This document shows, in pieces, positions 9,201-15,708 of a DNA stretch of 60,202 nucleotides. The notes under the pieces were generated by a model, which did not search any database, had not been told where the DNA came from, and saw only the letters and a program-made list of their open reading frames with translations. Every line of letters begins with the position of its first letter. Positions within the stretch are counted from its first letter, which is position 1. The DNA lies in the NCBI GenBank assembly GCA_036394995.1, contig DASWED010000093.1:1-60202 (forward strand), in the 5' to 3' direction. The position numbers and the translations under genes are program-made. The stretch is from DASWED01 sp036394995. Lineage in GTDB: Bacteria; Actinomycetota; UBA4738; JACQTL01.

Positions 9201-9917
9201 CACCCCGTCCTGGTCCCGCGGGTCGAACCCCCCGTGGCCCAGGAAGTGGAACACGTGGTACGGGGAGCCCATGAGGCGGTCCTGCAGCGCGGGGAACGTG
9301 GCGTCGTCCAGCCGGTCCAGCGCGATGGTCCCGGCCTGGACCAGCCCGGCCAGGGCCTGGTTCAGCTTGGCCCATTCCGCCTCGACGTCGAGCGGCGGGT
9401 GGTCGGCCGGGCTGGAGATCATCACCAGCACCCGCAGGGGCGGCGTGACGGTGACCGTCCGGACGGGCTCGGGGATCTCCAGGTACCGGACCACCGGGGT
9501 CTCCGCGGAGAGCGAGAGGAACCGGTCGAGGGGCCGGTTGTACAGCAGCTCCCACGGGATTCCGGAGAGCGAGGGGTCGAGGCGCAGCCGAAGCCGGAGT
9601 CCGTTGCCGTCGCGGGAGGCCTCGCTCTGCGCGGACCGCAGCAGCTCGCCGACGACGTCGCGGAACACCGCGTCGAACAGCCCGCCTCCGAAGGCCCGGA
9701 TCCGGTCGAGGTCCGCGTCGCGGTCGCCACCGGCCGGCGGTGCCCCGGCCGAGGATCGGAGCCGAACGAGGAGCTCGTTCAGCTCGGGTTCGCCGAACGG
9801 GAGGTCGAACTGCGCCGACCCCTCCCCGGCGGGGGACGCGAACACCCGCGCCCGGTATCCGGTCCCGGCGCGCTCCAGCGCCATGTCGAAGTCCCGGTAC
9901 CGGAAGACGGCGCTCAC
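6210..9917 (-). CDS. CHAT protease-STAND NTPase-TPR protein with one transmembrane span and extracytoplasmic ASH-like repeats
   Basis: 1235 residues. The N-terminal ~370 form a CHAT caspase-like peptidase with the catalytic pair H228 (FHFLGHGGFD) and C274 (AVLNTCEGA). An NB-ARC/STAND ATPase follows: P-loop GPDGAGKT at 468-475, Walker B-like ALVELDDL, sensor LVLASRER and GLPLEL. Then come a winged-helix region (about 660-730) and helical TPR-like repeats (about 735-870). A hydrophobic segment near 888-910 is a single membrane span. The last ~320 residues are three choice-of-anchor/ASH (HYDIN-like) immunoglobulin-type repeats with paired cysteines, presumably outside the cell. STAND proteins oligomerise on sensing a trigger and switch on their effector, here a protease. 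The start is GTG 9917, divergent from the second CHAT gene. Domains are clear; the biological trigger is unknown. Confidence 0.85.
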   Translation of the reverse strand: MSAVFRYRDFDMALERAGTGYRARVFASPAGEGSAQFDLPFGEPELNELLVRLRSSAGAPPAGGDRDADLDRIRAFGGGLFDAVFRDVVGELLRSAQSEASRDGNGLRLRLRLDPSLSGIPWELLYNRPLDRFLSLSAETPVVRYLEIPEPVRTVTVTPPLRVLVMISSPADHPPLDVEAEWAKLNQALAGLVQAGTIALDRLDDATFPALQDRLMGSPYHVFHFLGHGGFDPRDQDGVLLLEGPGNAGVVVPGHDLGVALHDAHLRLAVLNTCEGARGSARDPFAGTAQGLVQQGVPAVVAMQFQISDDAATTVAQEFYAALAMGYPVDAALAEARKAVYFTGNRVEWATPVLYLRAPDGRLFDIAGAAPPVAAHAEVDPLAVPGAAPEPAGVVYAGDKVLALRDPAGAVAAVTVPEERPIPRLRRPPIDLRPKDFPDLLGRDAEIEAVAQAFLQPDPTRPPVEVSGPDGAGKTALLRNVAHHPAAQFPDGAVYTSSPQPAADLLQFLFQTFYETPTPLKPTEAELRQHLHAVRALVELDDLRLSRDDVELVSNVVPNAQLVLASRERVLFEEGPAVALHGLSPEAAVALLERRLGRALAPEERPAAEALAGAVGGLPLELVKAASRVRDDRLPLAEVASEAGAPPPPVLDPASLTGTDDRVRAVLQAAGAPIHAEVLAQVLGLPPADAAPVLDDMEERGIIQSNSPRYDLAEPVPAGVAGALDVTPWPAMALDHMVVWAEEHRDDHPRILEEIDGLVGMLGWAERHERWPETVRLGRAIDGALAEAGRWDRWEAVLVSVLGAARRLGDRNHEAWAMHQLGTRALGLDRAALAADALRQALAIREAIGDRHGAELTRRNLQLATGGGPPPGRGGGPDRPRPRPRWWLRIVVAGVVVGALGAGAAVVVSNLGNGGAAAEAAAGVDPGSVTFDDEVQDTQSATSTVRITSEGDSPLEIGTARLGGPNRKDFVLTLDQCSGARLDRGQACDVQVAFLPAATGPRNATLVLDTNAPGGPVAVDLRGVGLAREPDVPGLALDPPTLPSFTEPFQRQQLTVLSTGRAPLRFVAGVRPGDGEEQAEFRVDGETSTCRPEVAAGDSCVLDIVFEPREGGIGQATLTIESNAGVPLILQLSGTPHADVPEGATFVKDFAIIPVTNSGTALLTITGVEVTGPDAADFQVVDNTCDSLVIGDACGITVAFQPAEFQGDFKEATLSVFDNTPEGHHDVSLTISAVD

Positions 9918-10163
9918 CGGCCGTGTCCCGGCGCGGCGGCCGGGGGCGGGCCCAGGGCGCGCTTCGCCGTCCCCTCAGCCGTCTCCCCGCACCCCGGAGG
10001 CATACTGGCCCGAGCTCGCCCTTTCCGTGCCGATCGGGACCAAAAGCTCCCGAGCGAACTCTAATCCGCCCACCGAGGGCGGTTCGTCGGTTCTCCGGCC
10101 CACTGTTCATGGACCGCAACCGGTGCCAGAATGCTGCTTCGCGAGGGGCGGGAGGTGGCGTGC

Positions 10164-13085
10164 GTGTCCGAGCAACTGACCCCGGCCGAGGGGAATGCGC
10201 CCGCCGTCCTGGACTCCGCCGACGTCGCTCCCGTCCTGGCTGCGATGCGCTCCGGCTCTCCCGACGTCCGGATGGCGCTGTTCGAGGCGATGATCAGGCT
10301 CCCCCTGCATCCCTCCGACTGGTCGGAGCTGTGCGACTACGCCTCGTGGGTGCTGGGCTCGAAGGAGTCCGCCGCCGAACGGTCCCGGGTGGTCGAGGCG
10401 GCGCCGTACATTCCGGTCCGCGCCTTCCGGGAGCAGGTGGCCGGGATCGCGGAGGATCCCCAAGATCCGGACCGGGGCAGCGCGGCCGCGGCCCTGGCCC
10501 TCCTCGAGGACGCCCGGTCCGCAGGCGCGACCGGCGACGAGGCGGCTGCGGCCGACCAGGGCACGAAGCTCTCCCCGGCCTGGGCCGCCGGAATGCCCGC
10601 CGGGTTCACCCCGCACTCGGACGCCGAGCTCGATGCGGCCCGTTCGCGACTCCCCGACCTGGACGTGCTGGACCGGGGGCATCCGGCCCTCGGCATGCTC
10701 GTCGAGCATCCTGGGCGGCAGCCCGATCCATTCGAGGTCACGGCGTTGTTCGAGCGTGCGGGGGCGTATCCGATGTTTTCGGTCGAGCTGAGGAACCACC
10801 TGGTCAGGTGGATCCGCCGCTTCCAGCGGGAGTTTCGTCCGGACGCCCTCGGCCTGTTCCGGGAGTACGCACGCTTGGAGCACGACAGGATCCGTTGGTA
10901 CCGGTGGCAGATTGCATGGGCGGTGTCGCGCGGCGGACTGCGCGGACTGGTGGCCGAACTGGCGCCGGCACTCGAATCTCCCGATCCCCAGGACCCGATT
11001 GCCGCGGGTCATCTGATCGCCGACGCGGCGGACTACGTGCTGGATGGCTTGGCGCCGCTGTTCGGTGGTGACAGCGACGGACCGCCCGGTCCGGCGATCC
11101 TGATCGAGGAGGTGGAGGCCTGGGGCGGGGTCCGCGCGGAGCTGATGGCCGGGCCGCCCGACGAGATCGGGGCCGAGCCCCCAGGGGACACGGGGGCCGA
11201 GCCCCCAGGGGACACGGGGGCCGAGGCGGCCATGGAGGACCACGGCCGCAGGACGCGGGGCCTCGAGTTCCCCGACGCGGGGGCCGAAGCGGCGATCGAT
11301 GACCACGGCCGCAGGACGCGGGGCCTCGAGTTCCCCGACGCGGGGGCGGACGGCGACACGGCCGCCGACGCGGCTCCGCCCGAGGAGCCGGCCCGGGAGG
11401 CACGTTGGATCCTTGCACAGCCCTACGACGCCTCCGACCCGATCCACCCTGCGAAGCTGGACCGAGCCTTCCGGGCGGGCGCCCCCCACCTGGTCCAGGT
11501 CCAGATCGGGCCGGTCCGGCCGGACATGTTGCGGGGGACCGGCGGTGCTCCCATCGACGAGGTTCTGCCGGCGGACGGCACGAGCCACGACCTGGTCGTC
11601 GTGTTCGTGCCTCCGCCGGGGGGCGACGTGCAATCGGCGCCGGTGACCCTTCCCCCGACCGGCCCCACGGAGGTGGTCACGTTCCAGTTCCGGGCCGGTC
11701 CGGCGGGAGGGGCGCTCGAGGCGCAGATCGTCGTCCTCCATCAGAACCGCGTCCTCCAGACCGCCATCCTGCGCGGGGCCGTGCTGGACGACCCGGCGGC
11801 CGCGCCGGCCGATGCCGCGATGGAGTTCGCCTACGCCGTGATCCGGCCGGGGATGGCGGACCTCGACTCCCGGAGCCACTTCGACTCCGCGGTGGTGGTG
11901 AGTCACACCATCGAGGGAAAGCCCGCGGCGGCCGCCGTCAGCGGCCAGAAGGTGTCCCTGTTCGACGACGACGGGATCGGACGGGCGGCGGACAAGATCT
12001 CGTCGATCCTCACCGACCTCGCCGACAACCCGGACAAGTACGCGCCGCCGCTCGACTCGGAGGGGAACGTCGGGCTCATCCGCCAGCTGGCGTTCCAGGG
12101 CGTGGAGCTGTGGGGCGCCATGGGGCGGTTCGTGGTTCAGGACCTGGGGGCCGAGGACCTCGCCGCCATCCAGGTCCTGGTGTCCGACCCGAACGACCTC
12201 GTCCCCGTGGAGTTCGTGTACGACCTCCCGGCTCCGACGCTCACCGCCGGCCTCTGTCCGAACTGGCGGACGGCGCTCGCCGAGGGCCGCTGTGACCCGG
12301 CCAACCATCCGGTGGACGGGACCGGCCTGGCCACGGTGATCTGCCCCACGGGGTTCTGGGCGCTGTCGAAGGTGATCGAACGGCAGGTCGTGGACCGGGG
12401 CAACCAGGTGGTCGACCTGCAGGGCAAGGACTTCGCGGTTCGATCCGAGCCGAACGGGCAGCGCATGCACCTGGCGCCGTTGACCTCCGCGCTGTTCGGG
12501 GCGAGCCAGCGGGTGGACCGGGTCAAGCCAGGGCTCTCGGACCAGGTCCTGGCCACGCTGCGGGGCCTCGTCGGTGACCGCGCATCCCGGGCCGACACGT
12601 GGGCCGACTGGGTCCAGGGCGTGGCCACGCTGCAGCCGCCGCTGATGGTCCTGCTGTCCCACACCGAGAAGACGCAGGGGTCGGTGGCCCTCGAGATCGG
12701 CGCGGGGGACCTCCGCGTGCTGGCGCAGATCACCTCGACGCTGGTGAAGGCCGCGCCCGACGGCGCTCCGGTGGTGCTGCTCCTCGGCTGCGACACGGCC
12801 GTGGCCGATCGCGAGCTCCAGAGCTTCGTCTCGCAGTTCCGCGACAGCGGCGCCGCGCTGGTGGTGGGGACCATCGCCGCGGTGCTGGGCGAGCACGCCG
12901 CGCCCGTGGCCCAGGCGCTGACCACCGCGATCCACGAAGCCGCGTCGCGGGCGGAGGACGCCGACGGCCCGACGTTCGGCACGGTGATGCGGGACATCCG
13001 GCGGAAGCTCCTGGCCGAGGGCGAGCTGATGTCACTGTGCCTGGCCACCTATGGTGACGCCGACTGGCGTCTGAGCGCGGGGTGA
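10164..13085 (+). CDS. CHAT-domain peptidase with long N-terminal helical region and in-frame tandem repeats
   Basis: 973 residues from GTG 10164, chosen for the strong GGGAGG eight to nine bases before it; ATG 10131 is an alternative. Residues 1-330 are helical and unassigned. Residues 336-402 hold tandem repeats of a charged linker. The C-terminal third is CHAT-like: a DLVPVEFVYDLP segment, a candidate catalytic H833 in LLSHTEK, C876 in VLLLGCDTA, and the typical end LATYGDADWRL. The His motif lacks the usual HG, so activity is less certain than in the divergent CHAT-STAND protein. Its stop overlaps the next gene's potential GTG start. A protease acting in, or activated by, the neighbouring STAND system is a reasonable inference. 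Confidence 0.78.
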   Translation: MSEQLTPAEGNAPAVLDSADVAPVLAAMRSGSPDVRMALFEAMIRLPLHPSDWSELCDYASWVLGSKESAAERSRVVEAAPYIPVRAFREQVAGIAEDPQDPDRGSAAAALALLEDARSAGATGDEAAAADQGTKLSPAWAAGMPAGFTPHSDAELDAARSRLPDLDVLDRGHPALGMLVEHPGRQPDPFEVTALFERAGAYPMFSVELRNHLVRWIRRFQREFRPDALGLFREYARLEHDRIRWYRWQIAWAVSRGGLRGLVAELAPALESPDPQDPIAAGHLIADAADYVLDGLAPLFGGDSDGPPGPAILIEEVEAWGGVRAELMAGPPDEIGAEPPGDTGAEPPGDTGAEAAMEDHGRRTRGLEFPDAGAEAAIDDHGRRTRGLEFPDAGADGDTAADAAPPEEPAREARWILAQPYDASDPIHPAKLDRAFRAGAPHLVQVQIGPVRPDMLRGTGGAPIDEVLPADGTSHDLVVVFVPPPGGDVQSAPVTLPPTGPTEVVTFQFRAGPAGGALEAQIVVLHQNRVLQTAILRGAVLDDPAAAPADAAMEFAYAVIRPGMADLDSRSHFDSAVVVSHTIEGKPAAAAVSGQKVSLFDDDGIGRAADKISSILTDLADNPDKYAPPLDSEGNVGLIRQLAFQGVELWGAMGRFVVQDLGAEDLAAIQVLVSDPNDLVPVEFVYDLPAPTLTAGLCPNWRTALAEGRCDPANHPVDGTGLATVICPTGFWALSKVIERQVVDRGNQVVDLQGKDFAVRSEPNGQRMHLAPLTSALFGASQRVDRVKPGLSDQVLATLRGLVGDRASRADTWADWVQGVATLQPPLMVLLSHTEKTQGSVALEIGAGDLRVLAQITSTLVKAAPDGAPVVLLLGCDTAVADRELQSFVSQFRDSGAALVVGTIAAVLGEHAAPVAQALTTAIHEAASRAEDADGPTFGTVMRDIRRKLLAEGELMSLCLATYGDADWRLSAG
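11169..11225 (+). repeat. 24-bp in-frame tandem repeat inside the CHAT gene
   Basis: The unit GGGGCCGAGCCCCCAGGGGA (first 20 of 24 bases) is present at 11169-11192 and 11193-11216, identical, with a third partial copy at 11217-11225. It encodes repeated GAEPPGDT. Perfect identity suggests recent slippage or ongoing length variation of the linker. Confidence 0.9.
11238..11347 (+). repeat. 63-bp in-frame tandem duplication inside the CHAT gene
   Basis: Period 63 bases (21 codons). Positions 11238-11284 are repeated without change at 11301-11347; the bases between differ slightly. The encoded peptide core is DHGRRTRGLEFPDAGA, in two copies. It immediately follows the 24-bp repeats, making a repeat-built linker between the helical N-terminal part and the CHAT half. 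Confidence 0.88.
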
Positions 13086-13087
13086 CG

Positions 13088-14188
13088 ATGTTCAGGATCG
13101 AGATGCTTCCGGCCCAGCAGGGCGACGCCCTGTGGATCGAGTACGGCGACGACGCCGCCCCGACCCGCATCCTCATCGACGCCGGGACGCCACCGACCTA
13201 CGAGGTGGTCAAGGACCGGCTCCTGCAGCTCGACCCCGACGACCGCCGGTTCGAGCTCCTGGTGGTGACCCACATCGACACCGACCACATCGGCGGCGTC
13301 CTCAAGCTCCTGGCCGACGACACGCTCGGGCTGGCGTTCGACGAGGTCTGGTTCAACGCGTGGCGGCACCTGGAGGCCGTCCCGACCGACCGGCTCGGGC
13401 CGATCGACGGCGAGATCCTCTCCGTGCTGCTCGACCACCTCGACTGTCCCTGGAACGACGCGTTCGGCGAAGGGCCGGCCATGGTTCCGGCGGAGGGCCC
13501 CCTGCCGTCGCACCAGCTCCCGGGCGGGATGACCCTCACGCTCCTGTCGCCGGGAGCGGAACAACTGCTCGACCTGAAGCGGGAGTGGGCCAAGGTGATC
13601 CAGGACGCCGGGCTGGACCCGTCCGATCCCGGGCGGGCCCAGGAGATCCTGGAGGAGCTCGCCGCGAAGAAGGGCGTCCGCCTGGACCGTCTGGGGGCCG
13701 AGGAGATCGACGTCGAGGAGCTGGCGGCGTCCGCGTTCGTCCCCGACCGTGCGGAGGCCAACGGCAGCACGATCGCCGTGCTGGCCGAGTTCGAGGGCTC
13801 GAGCGCGGTGCTGGCCGGCGACGGGTTCCCGGACGTGATCGCCCCGAACGTCGCGCGCCTGATCCAGGAGCGAGGCACCCAGAAGCTCGCGATCGACGTC
13901 TTCAAGCTCCCCCATCACGGGAGCATGCACAACATCAGCAACGACCTCCTGTCGTTGGTCTCCTGCGGCCGGTACCTGTTCTCGTCGAGCGGGGCGATCT
14001 TCGGCCACCCGGACCAGGAGGCGGTGGCCCGGGTGATCGTGAACGGCGGCTCGGAGCCGGATCTCCTGTTCAACTACCGGACCGAGATCAACTCGGTGTG
14101 GGACGACCCTGGCCTCATGGACGAGTTCGGGTACACGGTCGCGTACCCGGCGGACGACGCCCCGGGGCTGACGGTCGATCTGATGTAG
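13088..14188 (+). CDS. MBL-fold metallohydrolase of the ComEC/Rec2-like type
   Basis: 366 residues. It opens FRIEMLPAQQGDALWIEYG, typical of stand-alone ComEC-like beta-lactamase-fold proteins. The metal-binding motif THIDTDHIGG is at residues 61-70, followed by VLAGDGFPDV and KLPHHGSMHNIS. The later YLFSSSGAIFGHPDQE is the family's sixth-strand region. No membrane segment, so it is soluble and may hydrolyse phosphoesters or nucleic acid. The ATG at 13088 is used; GTG 13082 overlaps the preceding CHAT stop and is equally possible. Either way it is coupled to the CHAT gene. Relatives are frequently found beside caspase-like and other conflict-system genes (family knowledge). Confidence 0.85.
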   Translation: MFRIEMLPAQQGDALWIEYGDDAAPTRILIDAGTPPTYEVVKDRLLQLDPDDRRFELLVVTHIDTDHIGGVLKLLADDTLGLAFDEVWFNAWRHLEAVPTDRLGPIDGEILSVLLDHLDCPWNDAFGEGPAMVPAEGPLPSHQLPGGMTLTLLSPGAEQLLDLKREWAKVIQDAGLDPSDPGRAQEILEELAAKKGVRLDRLGAEEIDVEELAASAFVPDRAEANGSTIAVLAEFEGSSAVLAGDGFPDVIAPNVARLIQERGTQKLAIDVFKLPHHGSMHNISNDLLSLVSCGRYLFSSSGAIFGHPDQEAVARVIVNGGSEPDLLFNYRTEINSVWDDPGLMDEFGYTVAYPADDAPGLTVDLM

Positions 14189-14203
14189 GCCGGCGCCGGG
14201 CGA

Positions 14204-15559
14204 TCAGGACACCAGGGCCACGAACCGCTGCCGATCCGGCATCGGCAGCAGCGGGGTCCCCAGGATCACGTGCAGGTTCGCCATGGTCAGCACGTACGCG
14301 TGGTGGATCAGCCGGGCCGAGACGTCGGTCCCCAGCTTCGACAGCACGGTGCCGACCGTCGAGTCGGCCTTCGCCGTCTCGGCCCATTCGGCCTCGGTGT
14401 TCCCCAGCGCCTTCAGCACGTCGCCGGCCCGGGTGGCCCGGTCCGGCCAGGTGGCGTCGGCCTCGAACGCCTTCGGGACGACGAATGGGCTCTCGGGGAT
14501 GTGCACCAACGCACCGCGGAGGCCCTTCCCGGTGAGCGCGGCCCGGTCGAACCGCCCCACCAAGCCCTGGCGGCGGACGGCCGTGGTCTGGTCGTACAGG
14601 ACGTCCTTGTCCTTCAGCAGCGCGGCGATCTCGCCGAACGCCGGGATCCGGGCCCGATTGAACGGCTTCCACTCCAGCCCGGCGGAGGCGTTCGCCACGA
14701 TCAGCACCTCGGGCTCGTGGGCGTCCTGCGCGATCGTGGGCCAGCACCGCTTCCGCCCGGCGAACCCCTGCCCCCACTGGTCGGCCATGTTGTCGTAGAC
14801 GCCGCCGTCCACCAGCACCATGTTCCGCTTCGACGCCGGCCGGTCCTCGGGCGGCGGGCAGTCGGGGGTCGAGTACTGGAATCCGTGGGGGGCCGTGGGC
14901 AGCCATCTGGGCGGGAACGCGCCGGGCAGGCACGACGAGGCCTGGACGGCGACGTGGAGCGGGAGATCGGCCGGGACGCCCTTCCCGAACCGGTAGCCGT
15001 ACACGAACGACCCCGAGAAGTAGACCTGCTCGGCACTCTGGAGCTCGGTGGCGCAGATGACGTGGTCCACGTTCGTGTGCACGTCCCGGAGCAGGGTGGG
15101 CTTCCCGGTGGGGGAGAACACCGTCGTGGCGAACGCCCGCGCGCAGACCGAGCCCCGCCGGCCGAACACCAGCGACATCCAGGCCAGGAGCGCCGCCACG
15201 AACACGAGGCCCTGGACGAACCCCGGGGCGGGGACGACCCACGGGCCCACGATGGCGGCCAGGACGGTGATCGCCGCGACCACCAGGTAGACCGTGGTCC
15301 CCCTGGTGGCGAACAGCGTTCCCCGCTGGGCCAGCTGCTTCGCATAGGGGGCCACCGCCTGTTCGAACTCCGGTCCCGAGACGGCCCGGAAGTCCACCGT
15401 CTGCCCCACGTAGCCGTTGGTGATCGACCCCCCCGAGACCGACGCGATCGACGTGACGTCGCGGTTGACGCCCGCGTCCGCGAGGTACATCAGCACGCCC
15501 AGGCCGAACAGGCTGGCCCGGTGTCCCCCTCCGGACATCGCCACGCCCACATCCGCCAC
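14204..15559 (-). CDS. Patatin-like phospholipase with membrane-spanning segments
   Basis: 451 residues from GTG 15559, with GGAGGAGG seven bases before it. Patatin features in order: oxyanion motif SGGGHRAS, nucleophile elbow with S42 in ASVSGGS, and the dyad Asp D251 in LVDGGVYDN. Two hydrophobic helices (TVYLVVAAITVLAAIVG and FVQGLVFVAALLAWMSLVFG) lie between them at about residues 88-135, so the enzyme is membrane-tethered. It would hydrolyse acyl chains of membrane lipids. It converges on the MBL gene with 15 bases between stops. Patatins are established effectors that destroy membranes in CBASS and related defence systems; a similar role here is inference from context. Confidence 0.85.
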   Translation of the reverse strand: MADVGVAMSGGGHRASLFGLGVLMYLADAGVNRDVTSIASVSGGSITNGYVGQTVDFRAVSGPEFEQAVAPYAKQLAQRGTLFATRGTTVYLVVAAITVLAAIVGPWVVPAPGFVQGLVFVAALLAWMSLVFGRRGSVCARAFATTVFSPTGKPTLLRDVHTNVDHVICATELQSAEQVYFSGSFVYGYRFGKGVPADLPLHVAVQASSCLPGAFPPRWLPTAPHGFQYSTPDCPPPEDRPASKRNMVLVDGGVYDNMADQWGQGFAGRKRCWPTIAQDAHEPEVLIVANASAGLEWKPFNRARIPAFGEIAALLKDKDVLYDQTTAVRRQGLVGRFDRAALTGKGLRGALVHIPESPFVVPKAFEADATWPDRATRAGDVLKALGNTEAEWAETAKADSTVGTVLSKLGTDVSARLIHHAYVLTMANLHVILGTPLLPMPDRQRFVALVS

Positions 15560-15695
15560 GACACCGCCTCCTCCCGCGGGCACCCGGCACGACCATTCCG
15601 GTCGTCTCCCGATGTGGAACGTCCGCACCGTAGGCCAGCCCCGAGCCGCGGTCAACGCGGGTCAGGGTGACCGGCTCCGGTGCGTTCCGCGGATG

Positions 15696-15701
15696 TAGGG
15701 T
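15696..15701 (+). promoter_or_regulatory. -10 box TAGGGT before GMC oxidoreductase
   Basis: TAGGGT ends seven bases before the GTG at 15709, which implies a leaderless transcript. There is no clear Shine-Dalgarno sequence between them. Confidence 0.5.
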
Positions 15702-15708
15702 CCCGAGG

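Noticed and set aside
4644..10064. Very long open frames opposite real genes, such as 4644-10064 plus, 601-2772 plus and 56463-59513 minus
   Set aside because: They are rich in Arg, Gly, Pro and His, have no recognisable motifs, and lie opposite genes with clear domains. High GC content removes stop codons from the antisense frames.
11169..11347. CRISPR array
   Set aside because: The repeats are adjacent, in frame, without unique spacers and lie inside a coding sequence.
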